From: Nitrospira sp.
GTDB taxonomy: Bacteria; Nitrospirota; Nitrospiria; Nitrospirales; Nitrospiraceae
Length of the DNA: 52,556 nucleotides
Reading direction: 5' to 3'
NCBI GenBank assembly: GCA_005116815.1
Contig: SWDR01000028.1
Span: 1-52,556 of the forward strand
A program made the translations under genes and the position numbers. The number at the start of each line of letters is the position of its first letter. Within the stretch, counting starts at the first letter, position 1. This document shows, piece by piece, positions 18,736 through 28,580 of the stretch. The notes below the pieces were generated by a model. The model saw only the letters and a list, made by a program, of their open reading frames with translations. It had not been told where the DNA came from and made no database searches.

Positions 18736-19044
18736 TTACTTACACTGAAACTCGATACCCCACCGGCGCTCCCGTACCAGTTCCTGTGCGCCTTCAACCG
18801 GGCTGGCCATACGAGATCGGCCCTTCGTTTCGCCCTCACGCACAATGGTATAGAGGCCGCCGCATTTTTCTTTCATTAGGACCATGGCATCTTTACGAAA
18901 CGATGACAACATCGATCCCTGCTCCCCTTTGAAGGGATAAGAGACCACCCCACCGTCTTCCCGTTCCTGAACCAATTTGGCTCCTTCGGCGCAGCCGAGC
19001 AGGAGGATGACCATGAGGAGTGCGAGGCTTGACCAAATCTTCAT
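18736..19044 (-). CDS. Small predicted lipoprotein
   Basis: Signal peptide with lipobox LLLGC. Confidence 0.6.
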   Translation of the reverse strand: MKIWSSLALLMVILLLGCAEGAKLVQEREDGGVVSYPFKGEQGSMLSSFRKDAMVLMKEKCGGLYTIVREGETKGRSRMASPVEGAQELVRERRWGIEFQCK

Positions 19045-19118
19045 GCGGTCCCTATCATATTCATGGGAATGAACTCGGTGAAACGATTGTCTACCCTGTT
19101 ACGGCAAGGAGGCCAGCC

Positions 19119-19544
19119 ATGACCACGCGCATATTCATCACACTCGTCAGTCTGTTGCTCCTGTCTACCGTCACGATCAGTGGAGTCTCGGCCTATCATT
19201 CCTATCTGCTCACCGTGCAGCAATTACGCGCCGGATTGGCCAAGGGCCCTTCCATGAACCAGAAGGGGTTTATCTTGATCGATGTCCGGACCACGGAAGA
19301 ACATGCGGCCGGATTTATTCCAGGAACCGACGTGAATATCGAGTTCAAAGAAATGAAGGCTCGGCATCGTGATATAGGGGCGCAGCTTGAAGACCATCTG
19401 GTGGTCTACTGCCAATCAGGCCATCGCAGCAACATTGCCGCAGAAACGTTGGCAGACTTGGGCTACCGCCATGTCTATAACGTCACCGGCAGCATGAACG
19501 CCTGGCTCGAGGCAGGCTATCCGGTTGAGTCGGAACGCCGCTAG
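19119..19544 (+). CDS. Rhodanese-like domain protein with N-terminal TM/signal
   Basis: FILIDVRTTEEHAAGFIPG; VVYCQSGHRSNIAAETLADLGY active-site loop. Confidence 0.9.
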   Translation: MTTRIFITLVSLLLLSTVTISGVSAYHSYLLTVQQLRAGLAKGPSMNQKGFILIDVRTTEEHAAGFIPGTDVNIEFKEMKARHRDIGAQLEDHLVVYCQSGHRSNIAAETLADLGYRHVYNVTGSMNAWLEAGYPVESERR

Positions 19545-19576
19545 TTCAACTCATTGTCCCACGACCACACGTTCTC

Positions 19577-20560
19577 CTACCGAGTCTTGGCGGCCGGTTG
19601 GTCGCGGCGCGGACTGATCCCGATCACGGCCGGAAGCCCGATGTGGATTGTCGTGCTACCTTCTAACAACGGTATCCAACTGTGAAAGCCTGCCATCGCC
19701 ATCGTGGCCTGTCGAAGCGACGGGCTGACGGCGATATCGGAGGAGGACCCTCCATCCATGGCCATGACCTGGCGCAGGGAAGGAAAGGCATCGCGCAGAC
19801 ATTCTCCAAGGGCATGGAGCGACACCACTTCCGTGGTCTTGAGGATGAGCAGATGCCCATTGCCTTGTTCTGCAACGAGGGTCTGATGGGCGCGTTTTCC
19901 AGTTTGCCGCACGCGGACTTTTCCTGTCCGGTCCAACAACATCAGCGATTGCGCTACTTCTCGAAAGGCTAGCTGTTGTTCGTCGAACGCGTCAAAGGTT
20001 AGGTCCAAGACCCGCGCGCGGCGTGAACCGGCCTCAGCCGGTTCTGCCGCAAACAGTCCAAGCCAGGTTGCATGCCGCTTGCTCCCCATCGAGCGCCCGT
20101 TCCCATAGAGGAGACCCAGGTAGGCATAATTCTCACGGAACAGTCCCGCATTGAAGACCAGGTCGTGACCGGTACGTTCTTGCCATTGGCGAATATCGGG
20201 CGGGTCCGAAAGACCCTCTTGCTGATAGTAATGAACGGTAAAGCGATACCGATCGGGGTCGATGTCGACGGCGATCATCGGAGCCACGTCTGGGCATTGC
20301 GCGTGCGGATTCCAGACGGAGATGGATAAACCGTCTCCCAATCGATCCCCCGAGAGGTCTTGCGCCATGGCGATCGACTGGCCACTGAGCACAACAAAGA
20401 GGAACCCCAGGAGAAGCTGGGAGACAAGGGTACGTGGGAGAGGCAAATAGATGCGAGAGTCCTGTGCCATCATATCTCGGAATCGAGTATAGAGAGCGCA
20501 TCTATCGAGCGTCAATTCCGTCAAGGGAACGAGATGCCGGCTGTCACGCGGCTCTCGCAT
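19577..20560 (-). CDS. Phosphodiester glycosidase (NAGPA/DUF2233) family protein
   Basis: DLVFNAGLF..., AMDGGSSSDIAVSP motif; true start perhaps around 20473. Confidence 0.7.
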   Translation of the reverse strand: MREPRDSRHLVPLTELTLDRCALYTRFRDMMAQDSRIYLPLPRTLVSQLLLGFLFVVLSGQSIAMAQDLSGDRLGDGLSISVWNPHAQCPDVAPMIAVDIDPDRYRFTVHYYQQEGLSDPPDIRQWQERTGHDLVFNAGLFRENYAYLGLLYGNGRSMGSKRHATWLGLFAAEPAEAGSRRARVLDLTFDAFDEQQLAFREVAQSLMLLDRTGKVRVRQTGKRAHQTLVAEQGNGHLLILKTTEVVSLHALGECLRDAFPSLRQVMAMDGGSSSDIAVSPSLRQATMAMAGFHSWIPLLEGSTTIHIGLPAVIGISPRRDQPAAKTR

Positions 20561-20562
20561 CG

Positions 20563-22185
20563 TCAGTGCGGAGTCGGCAGAGATGTTGAGGAGGGGGTGC
20601 CGGTCTTATCTGATGAGGTCTGAAGATCCAGTAAGTCACGGACTGCGCGAGCCAGAACCTCAGGCGTGAAGGGCTTTTGCAGGAAGCTGCTCGTGCCTTC
20701 TTCTTGTCCTGCCATAATACCGACGTCATCCATATACCCCGACATAAACAGCGTTCGCAAATCCGGCTTGATGGCGGAGAGATGCTGTGCCAACTCCCGT
20801 CCACCCATGCCTGGCATGACGACATCGGTCAACAGCAGTTGTAAGGATCCTGCTTGTTGTGTCGCCACTAGACAAGCCTCAATTCCACTCTTCGCTTCTA
20901 GGACGCGGTAACCCAACTTGCGCAATTCGTCGCGCACAAGCGTACGGACGCTCGGCTCATCTTCCACCACAAGAATCGTTTCCGTGCCTCGCTGTGGCTG
21001 TCCCGATGATTGGATCGCCGGAGGGATGAAGAGATCGGACTCGACATTCGGAAAATAGAGATCGAAGCGCGTGCCATGCCCCACTCGGCTGATGACATCG
21101 ATGGCACCGCCGCATTGGGTGACAATGCCAAATACTGTGGAGAGACCCAGACCGCTGCCCTTCCCCTCCCCCTTCGTCGTGAAGAAAGGCTCAAAGATAT
21201 GGGATTGTGTCTTGCGGTCCATACCGCAGCCGGTATCCGTGACGGCCAATCGGACGTAGGGACCGGGAGGGAGCGGGGTCAGGTGGTAGACCGGACTGCG
21301 GGTCAACTCAACCTGGGCTGTTTCAATCGTCAGCGTCCCGCCATTCGGCATGGCGTCTCTCGCGTTGACGACGAGATTGACCAGGACCTGCTCAAGCTGC
21401 GCCTGGTCGGCGCACAGCCGGCCATTCGTTGGGTCGAGCGTGGTGACCAGTTTGATATTCGTACCGATCAGGCGGCCCAGCAGACTGACCAAACTTGTGA
21501 CGGCGGTATTGAGCGACAGCACTTTGGGGTCCAGCGATTGTTTGCGGCTGAACGCGAGAAGCTGACGGATCAACGTCGCAGCCCGTTCGCCGGCCTTTAA
21601 GGTTTCATCGACCTTTCCCCGAAGAGGATGCTGTGGGCCAAGCTCCGTCGAGATGACTTGGCTGTAGCCCAAGATAACGGTCAGGAGATTATTGAAGTCA
21701 TGCGCGATCCCACCGGCCAACCGTCCCACCGCTTCCATCTTCTGGGACTGCCGAAACTGTTTCTCGCTCTGCCGCAGGGCCTCTTCAGCCCGTTTCCGTT
21801 CGGCTCGATCGTCGAGTTCACGCAAGGCGCGCTGAATCGATGGCACCAATCGTCCAAGCCGTTGCTTGAGGACATAGTCTGTCGCGCCTTGATGCATGGC
21901 GTCGATCGCCAGCTCCTCTCCAATGGTGGCCGAAACGAAGAGAAACGGCACATCTGGACAATGCTGACGGGCCAACGCGAGAGCTGCCATGCCATCGAAA
22001 CCTGGGATGGAATAGTCCGCGAGGATGAGGTCGAGCCGGCCGGCCTTCAGGGCTGCCAGAAAAGCCTGACGCGTGTCGACGAGTTGCGACTGACAGGGAA
22101 TTCCGCCCTCGATCAAGGTGGCCGTAATCAATTCGGCGTCAACCGGATTGTCTTCAAGTTGGAGCAGACGGAGAGGGGTTTTCAC
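20563..22185 (-). CDS. Hybrid sensor histidine kinase (REC-HisKA-HATPase-REC)
   Basis: GRLAGGIAHDFNNLLTVI H-box; DTGCGMD, GKGSGLGLSTVFGIV; two receiver domains. Confidence 0.92.
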   Translation of the reverse strand: MKTPLRLLQLEDNPVDAELITATLIEGGIPCQSQLVDTRQAFLAALKAGRLDLILADYSIPGFDGMAALALARQHCPDVPFLFVSATIGEELAIDAMHQGATDYVLKQRLGRLVPSIQRALRELDDRAERKRAEEALRQSEKQFRQSQKMEAVGRLAGGIAHDFNNLLTVILGYSQVISTELGPQHPLRGKVDETLKAGERAATLIRQLLAFSRKQSLDPKVLSLNTAVTSLVSLLGRLIGTNIKLVTTLDPTNGRLCADQAQLEQVLVNLVVNARDAMPNGGTLTIETAQVELTRSPVYHLTPLPPGPYVRLAVTDTGCGMDRKTQSHIFEPFFTTKGEGKGSGLGLSTVFGIVTQCGGAIDVISRVGHGTRFDLYFPNVESDLFIPPAIQSSGQPQRGTETILVVEDEPSVRTLVRDELRKLGYRVLEAKSGIEACLVATQQAGSLQLLLTDVVMPGMGGRELAQHLSAIKPDLRTLFMSGYMDDVGIMAGQEEGTSSFLQKPFTPEVLARAVRDLLDLQTSSDKTGTPSSTSLPTPH

Positions 22186-22203
22186 AAGTCCTTTACAGGG
22201 CAG

Positions 22204-22659
22204 CTAGTTGGTCGACGCGGAGCTGTCCGGGGGTGGTTCGTTGATGATGCCCCAAAACACACTGAGTTCTTTCACGGCCGTGATGAACTGGTGAAACTCA
22301 ACCGGCTTCACCACATAGGCATTGGCGCCCAGCGCATAACTTTGCGCCAAATCGCACTCCTCTCTCGAGGACGTGAGCATGACGACCGGAATCGGTTTGA
22401 GATTCACATCGCTCTTGATCGTCCGTAACACTTCGAGTCCGTCGACTTTCGGCATCTTGAGGTCGAGGAACACGACCACGGGATTGCCAGGCTCTCTGGA
22501 GGCAAAGGCCCCTCGGCAATAGAGGTAGTCGAGGACTTCAGCCCCGTCATGGCAGACCACCACCTTATCGGCGATGTGATGCTCCTCCATGGCAGCGAGC
22601 GCCAACTCGGCGTCGCGAGGGTTATCTTCCGCAAGCAAGATTGGTTTGACTGTGGTCAT
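22204..22659 (-). CDS. Response regulator, Rcp1-like single receiver
   Basis: ILLAEDNPRDAELAL, VVFLDLKMPKVDGLEVL, VVMLTSS; overlaps stop of kinase at 22656. Confidence 0.9.
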   Translation of the reverse strand: MTTVKPILLAEDNPRDAELALAAMEEHHIADKVVVCHDGAEVLDYLYCRGAFASREPGNPVVVFLDLKMPKVDGLEVLRTIKSDVNLKPIPVVMLTSSREECDLAQSYALGANAYVVKPVEFHQFITAVKELSVFWGIINEPPPDSSASTN

Positions 22660-24134
22660 TTGAGAGACCTCGCGACTGGAAGGGAAAAGTAGAAGGTCGC
22701 GCCTTGATCGAGCGCCCCTTCGGCCCACGTCCGCCCACCGTGCCGATGGATAATCCGACGCACGTTTGCGAGCCCGATGCCGGTCCCTTCAAACTCATCG
22801 CTCCGATGGAGACGCTGAAACACCCCGAATAACTTATTCACATACTGCATGTCGAATCCCACCCCATTGTCTCGCACAAAGATCTCGACCTCGCTCGGGT
22901 TTCGTTTCGTGGCGCCGATCTCGATCTTCGCCTCAGGCCTGGTGGCGGTAAATTTCAACGCGTTGGTGATGAGATTCACGAACACTTGGCGAAGCATCGC
23001 CGGATCGCCTAACACGAGCGGCAATGGGCTCATTGTCCAGGAGATTGTGCGGCCTTGCAAGTCAAGATGCAAATCGTGGAGGACCGTCTTGACGAGCTGG
23101 TCCAAATTGACCGTGGTGCGCAGCATGTCCTGCCGGCCCATACGGGAAAACACCAGTAAATCGTCAATGAGCTGCCCCATCTGTTTGGCGGAATCTGAAA
23201 TGGTCTGGAGATACCGGCGCGCTTTGTCATTGAGCGCCTCACCGGCTGCCTTCGACAAGAGAGCGGCATACCCGTCGATATGACGGAGTGGGGCGCGGAG
23301 GTCGTGCGACACGGAATAGCTGAACGCTTCCAACTCTTTATTCGCGGCCTGCAGCAATTCACCCCTGTTTTCCAGCTCCGCGGCGACGCGGCGGCGCTCA
23401 GTGACATCGTGATGGATGAGAAAGTAGACGGAGGCCAAGAGCACTAGCTGCAAGAGCGCGCCCAGTCCGAGCAAGGCAATCGTATTTTTCGTGCTTCCGG
23501 CGGACTGACGGACTCGGGATTGAAGGGCTCGCTGCTCAGCCCCGTCGAGCTCAGTCATCACCGTGTGAATTCTCTCAAGCTCGTTCTTTGCCGCTCCGGA
23601 GAGAGCGAGGTGGCGGACCGCCTCATAGCCATCTTTCTCTCGTCTGGTGATGGCGCGCGCCTCCGCATCCAATTGCCGGTCGATGAGGGCTTCGAGCGTC
23701 ACCACCCGGGATTGCTGTTCGGGCCACTCGTTCGTCAGACCCCTGAGATACCGAAGGTATTCCGGCATCTGCTCGACGGTGCTACGGTAGAACTTCAAAT
23801 AGGACTCTTCCCCTGTCACCAGGTAGCGCCGATGCCCTCGTTCAGTCGCGTCGAGGGCTTCGCTCACCGATTCGAGCAACTGCACTAACTCATGGCTCTT
23901 GCTGTCGAGCCGGCTATTCTCAATCAACACGGAGGTGTTGCGATAGGAAATGGCGCTGATGACCACAATGCCGGCAAACACGAGCCCAAAACCTGCGAGG
24001 ACGCGCCGCTCAATCGACCAATGGGTCAACCATTCCATGAGTCTGCCATTCTTGGGAGTCGGAGCCGGACTGGTGCCTGGAGCCGGTTCAGGCGTGATGG
24101 GCATGACCGGATGTTGTGGTGCGACAGAAGCCAT
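22656..24134 (-). CDS. Sensor histidine kinase with CHASE3-like N-terminus
   Basis: EAFSYSVSHDLRAPLRHIDGYA; DNGVGFDMQYVNKLFGVFQRLH; GTGIGLANVRRIIHRHGG. Confidence 0.9.
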   Translation of the reverse strand: MASVAPQHPVMPITPEPAPGTSPAPTPKNGRLMEWLTHWSIERRVLAGFGLVFAGIVVISAISYRNTSVLIENSRLDSKSHELVQLLESVSEALDATERGHRRYLVTGEESYLKFYRSTVEQMPEYLRYLRGLTNEWPEQQSRVVTLEALIDRQLDAEARAITRREKDGYEAVRHLALSGAAKNELERIHTVMTELDGAEQRALQSRVRQSAGSTKNTIALLGLGALLQLVLLASVYFLIHHDVTERRRVAAELENRGELLQAANKELEAFSYSVSHDLRAPLRHIDGYAALLSKAAGEALNDKARRYLQTISDSAKQMGQLIDDLLVFSRMGRQDMLRTTVNLDQLVKTVLHDLHLDLQGRTISWTMSPLPLVLGDPAMLRQVFVNLITNALKFTATRPEAKIEIGATKRNPSEVEIFVRDNGVGFDMQYVNKLFGVFQRLHRSDEFEGTGIGLANVRRIIHRHGGRTWAEGALDQGATFYFSLPVARSLK

Positions 24135-24264
24135 GGCTTAAGCGTCTGCAGAAGTGTGAGTGCGAGGAATTACTATGGCCACTATACTCTGAGCCGGAAG
24201 ACCCTGCAAAAAATATTGCAGCAGACTTCTCGCCGAACGCCGCGCGGAACCGACTCGTATGGGT

Positions 24265-25767
24265 TTACCCACCGACTGGAGTGGCGGCGGGGGGAACGGG
24301 AAGGGAGACGGCTGGATCCGCTAAGCCGGAAAACATCATCGTGGCCGAGACGACCCAATCGGCGAAGGGTTGCGGATAAATACCAAGCACAAGAGTGCCG
24401 GCGAGACAGACATACAGCACGGCTTTGATTGGACCGGACACCGTAATGGGAGAAGGGTCATGGGGTTCGCTGATATACATCTTCTTCACCACGATCAGGT
24501 AGTAATACATCGAAATCACGATGTTGATCAGGCCTACCGTGATGAGCACGTAAAGCCCTTCTTTCATGGCCGCCACAAAAATGTAAATCTTGCCGATGAA
24601 GCCGGCCAACGGAGGCACACCAGCCAGAGACAAGAGGAAAATCAGCATTGAAAAAGCAAGAAAGGGCGAACGACGCCCGAGCCCGCTGTAATCGTCGATC
24701 TCCTCGCTCCCGATCGCTTCACTGACGGCGATGATAATGGCGAAGGCCCCGAGATTAGCAAAGAGATAGGTCAACAGGTAGAACAGAATCGCGTCGTTCC
24801 CCATTTTGGTGCCGGCCGCGAGACCGATCAGCACATTGCCGATCTGCGCAATACCGGAATAGGCCAAGAGCCGTTTCATGTTCTTCTGGGCGATCGCCAC
24901 GATGTTCCCATAGGTCATGGACATGACGGATGCGGCAACGAGCAGCAAGACCCAGATCGGTTTAAACGTCGCCAAGGCGACGAAGAACATCCTGAGGAGG
25001 ATGGCAAAGGCCGCCCCCTTCGGGGCGATCGAAAGGTAGGCCGTCACCGGCGTTGGCGACCCATGATAGGTGTCAGGAATCCACGAGTGAAACGGTACCG
25101 CGCCGATTTTGAACCCTAATGCGCCGAAGATCAGCAGGAAGCCGATCGCCAGCCCCGGTGTCGCCTGTGCCGATTTCATATCGGAGAATACCAGCTTGCC
25201 GGTTTCTCCATAGACCAAGCTAATGCCATAGGCAAGGAGACCCGCGGCGAAGACGCCTAGAATGAAAAACTTGATACCCGCTTCGTTCGAAGCCATATCC
25301 TCACGGAGGTAGGCAACCAAGACGTAGAAGCCGAAGGTGGAAAACTCCAACGTGACGAACACCGACAACAAGTCGTTGGCGGAGGCCATGAACATCATGC
25401 CGAGCGCCGACATCACAATCAGGAAGTAATACTCTCCGCGGAAGAACCTGAATCGATGGATGTAATCGACGGAAGCCAGGATGACGAGAATCGTCGATCC
25501 GACGATGAACATTTTGAAGAACAAGGCCATCCGGTCGAGGACGAACATATTGGCAAAGAGCGTCCCGGCGACACCGGTCACATCGAACCAGACCAGGCAG
25601 CCGAGCGTGGCAGCGAGGCCCGCGACGCTCAGATAGGCCAACTGTTCGTTGGGCAGCCGGGGAAACGAGAAATCGACGATCAGAATGCCGCACAACCAGA
25701 CCGTGAGCAGGATTTCCGGCAGCAGCAACAACAGATCGGAGGGAGACATCGTTAGCGAAAAGTTCAT
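24265..25767 (-). CDS. nuoN: NADH-quinone oxidoreductase subunit N
   Basis: GALGFKIGAVPFHSWIPDTYHGSPTPVTAYLS; KRLLAYSGIAQIGNVL. Confidence 0.95.
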   Translation of the reverse strand: MNFSLTMSPSDLLLLLPEILLTVWLCGILIVDFSFPRLPNEQLAYLSVAGLAATLGCLVWFDVTGVAGTLFANMFVLDRMALFFKMFIVGSTILVILASVDYIHRFRFFRGEYYFLIVMSALGMMFMASANDLLSVFVTLEFSTFGFYVLVAYLREDMASNEAGIKFFILGVFAAGLLAYGISLVYGETGKLVFSDMKSAQATPGLAIGFLLIFGALGFKIGAVPFHSWIPDTYHGSPTPVTAYLSIAPKGAAFAILLRMFFVALATFKPIWVLLLVAASVMSMTYGNIVAIAQKNMKRLLAYSGIAQIGNVLIGLAAGTKMGNDAILFYLLTYLFANLGAFAIIIAVSEAIGSEEIDDYSGLGRRSPFLAFSMLIFLLSLAGVPPLAGFIGKIYIFVAAMKEGLYVLITVGLINIVISMYYYLIVVKKMYISEPHDPSPITVSGPIKAVLYVCLAGTLVLGIYPQPFADWVVSATMMFSGLADPAVSLPVPPAATPVGG

Positions 25768-27455
25768 GGCCGGCCTCCGCTCACAGGGGCGCTGGCGAAG
25801 GGCACTGAACGATCGGCGAGAGGGGTATTGTTATCGCCTCTGGCCTCTAGCCTCAGACCTGTCGTCTCCGCAGCGACCGGCACGACGCGGGTGATCTTGG
25901 CAATCAGCGGATCGACCCCCGATCGCACCACGTTATACAGGTGCATGGGGAAGAAAAAGAATCCGATGCTGACGGTGATCATGATCAAGAGCGGCAGACG
26001 ATCGACTGCGGACACGGCATCATGCGCATGGCTGTACTTCTGGTCCATGGGGCCATAGAAGAGCCCGCGCATCATCTTGAACAAGTACGCTAAGGTCAAC
26101 ACGATTCCGACTACAGCCACGATGACCTGAAACGGATACTTGTTCCAACTGCCCACGATGATCATGACTTCAGCGATGAAGTTAATGGTGCCGGGGACGC
26201 CGATCGAGGCCATGCAGCCGATCACGAAACAGCCGGAGATGAACGGCATACGATTCGAGAGTCCGCCGAGCGAGGGGATATCCCGGGTGTGCGTCTGATC
26301 GTAGACCCATCCAGCCATCGCGAAGAGCATCCCCGTGGCCATGGCATGGGCGAACATGTACATCACCGCACCGGTCAAACTGATGTAGTCCAGGGCTGCC
26401 ATGCCTAAGAACACATAACCCATGTGACTCGAGCTGGAATATCCGATGACGTACTTGGTGTCTTTGGCATAATAGGCCACGAACCCGCCGTACACGATAC
26501 TGAACATACAGAGCACAGCCGCGATGGGCATAAGTTCTCTGGTGGTCTCCGGCAGAATCTCAAAGGCCACCCGGATGATGGAGAAATGGCCAAGCTTCAT
26601 GAGCACACCCGCGTGCAACATACTCGTGGCGGCCGGCGCCGCGGCATGGCCCACAGGCGACCAGGAGTGAAGCGGCCAGAGCGGGGCGATGGAAGCGAAG
26701 CCGAAGAAAATAAGCAGCCAAATAATCTTGTCCAGCGTCGTGCCCAGGACCGGGATGTTCATCAAGTTGGCATGTTCACGCAGAACCAAGATGTCGAAGG
26801 TATTCAGCCCCGAATACTTGTAGATCAACAGGATGCCCATGAACGCCGCGACGGCAAAGGCCGAAAGGAAGAGCACCAACTTCATCGCAGCATATTCTTT
26901 GCTATTCGACCCGAAGTTGAAGATAAACCCGACTGAATCCCGCTGTTTGAGGCCCTCCGGATCCGTCATCTCGTTGTACTTCTTCGTGTGGCTTCCCCAC
27001 ATGCCCAAGAGGAGATACATGGGGATGACGGACATCTCGTAGAAGAAATAGAGGAAGAACAGGTCCAGCGACATAAAGACGCCGATGGTGGCCGCCGCGA
27101 GGATGAGCAGCCAGATGTAAAATTCTTTCGCCCGATCCTTCACGTGCCATGAGACGAAAATTCCTGCGAACAGCAAAATACCCGAAGCCAGAACCAGGGG
27201 GGTGCCGATGCCGTCCACCCCGAGGTGAAGCGAAATGCCCAACTGCCGCGACCATTCGAACTTCTGAACGAATTGGAAGCCGCCCTTCACATGGTCGTAT
27301 GCATAAAAGAGATAGACCGAGGCGAGAAGGCAGATGAAGGCCGATCCAGCCGCAATCCCACGCACGAGCATCGCCTGCCGGTTTGACACGAAAATCAGTG
27401 CGATGGCTCCCACGAAGGGAGCAAAGAGGATGTAGAGGAGCGCGTAGTCACCCAT
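25764..27455 (-). CDS. nuoM: NADH-quinone oxidoreductase subunit M, second divergent copy
   Basis: FYEMSVIPMYLLLGMWG; GFASIAPLWPLHSWSPVGHAAAP; GTINFIAEVMI. Confidence 0.92.
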   Translation of the reverse strand: MGDYALLYILFAPFVGAIALIFVSNRQAMLVRGIAAGSAFICLLASVYLFYAYDHVKGGFQFVQKFEWSRQLGISLHLGVDGIGTPLVLASGILLFAGIFVSWHVKDRAKEFYIWLLILAAATIGVFMSLDLFFLYFFYEMSVIPMYLLLGMWGSHTKKYNEMTDPEGLKQRDSVGFIFNFGSNSKEYAAMKLVLFLSAFAVAAFMGILLIYKYSGLNTFDILVLREHANLMNIPVLGTTLDKIIWLLIFFGFASIAPLWPLHSWSPVGHAAAPAATSMLHAGVLMKLGHFSIIRVAFEILPETTRELMPIAAVLCMFSIVYGGFVAYYAKDTKYVIGYSSSSHMGYVFLGMAALDYISLTGAVMYMFAHAMATGMLFAMAGWVYDQTHTRDIPSLGGLSNRMPFISGCFVIGCMASIGVPGTINFIAEVMIIVGSWNKYPFQVIVAVVGIVLTLAYLFKMMRGLFYGPMDQKYSHAHDAVSAVDRLPLLIMITVSIGFFFFPMHLYNVVRSGVDPLIAKITRVVPVAAETTGLRLEARGDNNTPLADRSVPFASAPVSGGRP

Positions 27456-27460
27456 ACGAA

Positions 27461-28580
27461 TTAATCCACCTTTACCGGCTGTTTAGACTCGGCCGACACC
27501 ACAGTCCCCCGTTCCAATCGATCGACCAGGGCCTGTACCGACCCATTCATCATTCGCAAGAACGGAGCGGGGTAGAGCCCAATCCACAGAATCATGATCG
27601 ATAAGGCCGATGCGATCACCATTTCGCGGGGATGCAAATCGCTGATGGAGTCTTTCACCGCCTTGCCGACTGGTCCCAGCATGGCTCGCTCGTAGTACCA
27701 GAGAAAATATGCTGCGCCAAAGATGACCCCGGTGACTGCGATTCCACCATACAGCCAATTGGCCGTGAAGGCTCCCAGGAGAATGAGGAACTCACCGACA
27801 AATCCATTGGTACCGGGTAAACCGATCGACGCCAGTCCGATGAGCAGGAAAAAGCTCGCGAGGAGAGGAGTCAGCTTCGCCATACCGCCGAATGAGCTCA
27901 GTTCGGTCGTCTGCTGCCGTGAGTAGAGAAAGCCCGCGATAAAAAACAACCCTGCCGTGCTGAACCCCAAATTGATCATAGTCAGCAGGCTACCTTGGAG
28001 CCCCTGATAGTTCAGAGCGAACAGACCGATCACCACAAACCCGAGATGGCTGATGCTGCTGAATGCCAGGAGCCGACGGAAATCCGACTGGATCAGCGCC
28101 ATGATCGCGCCATAGAGAATGGCCGCTAAACCCAGCACCATGGTCACCATGACGACGGTCTGACTCTTCGACGCATCCGGCAGCAAGGGAATGCTAAAGC
28201 GGATAAACCCGAACGTCCCGAGCTTCAATCCTGCCAGCACCACCGCCATCCCGATCGGTCCTTCGAGTAGCGCGTTCGGGAGCCAGGTATGGAACGGGAA
28301 CAGCGGGGCCTTAAAGGCGAAGCCGAGAAAGAGGAGCCAGAAGATAAGAACCTGTTGGCTGAACGGGATCGGCACGGAGAGCAACGCCAACAAATCGAAC
28401 GAATAGGCCGGCTCGATATGACGCAGCATCGCCCACTGGTGATAGTTGAGGTCCAACAGCGCGATACCGACCAACATGAAGACGCTGCCCAGCAAGGTAT
28501 AGAGCACATATTTCAATGCTGCGTAATGCCGCTCCGCGCCTCCACCCCAGAGTTTACCAATCGAGCAGCTGCCCCAGTTT
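27461..28580 (-). pseudogene. nuoM: NADH-quinone oxidoreductase subunit M, first copy, N-terminally truncated
   Basis: Homology starts abruptly at LWGGGAERHYAALKYVLYTLLGSVFMLVG, equivalent to about residue 150 of E. coli NuoM; region before TM6 missing; 5' end runs into nuoL 3' end. Confidence 0.8.

Noticed and set aside
21628-22428. 266-aa plus-strand ORF antisense to the hybrid kinase/response regulator
   Set aside because: Shadow ORF; the minus strand shows complete REC/HisKA motifs
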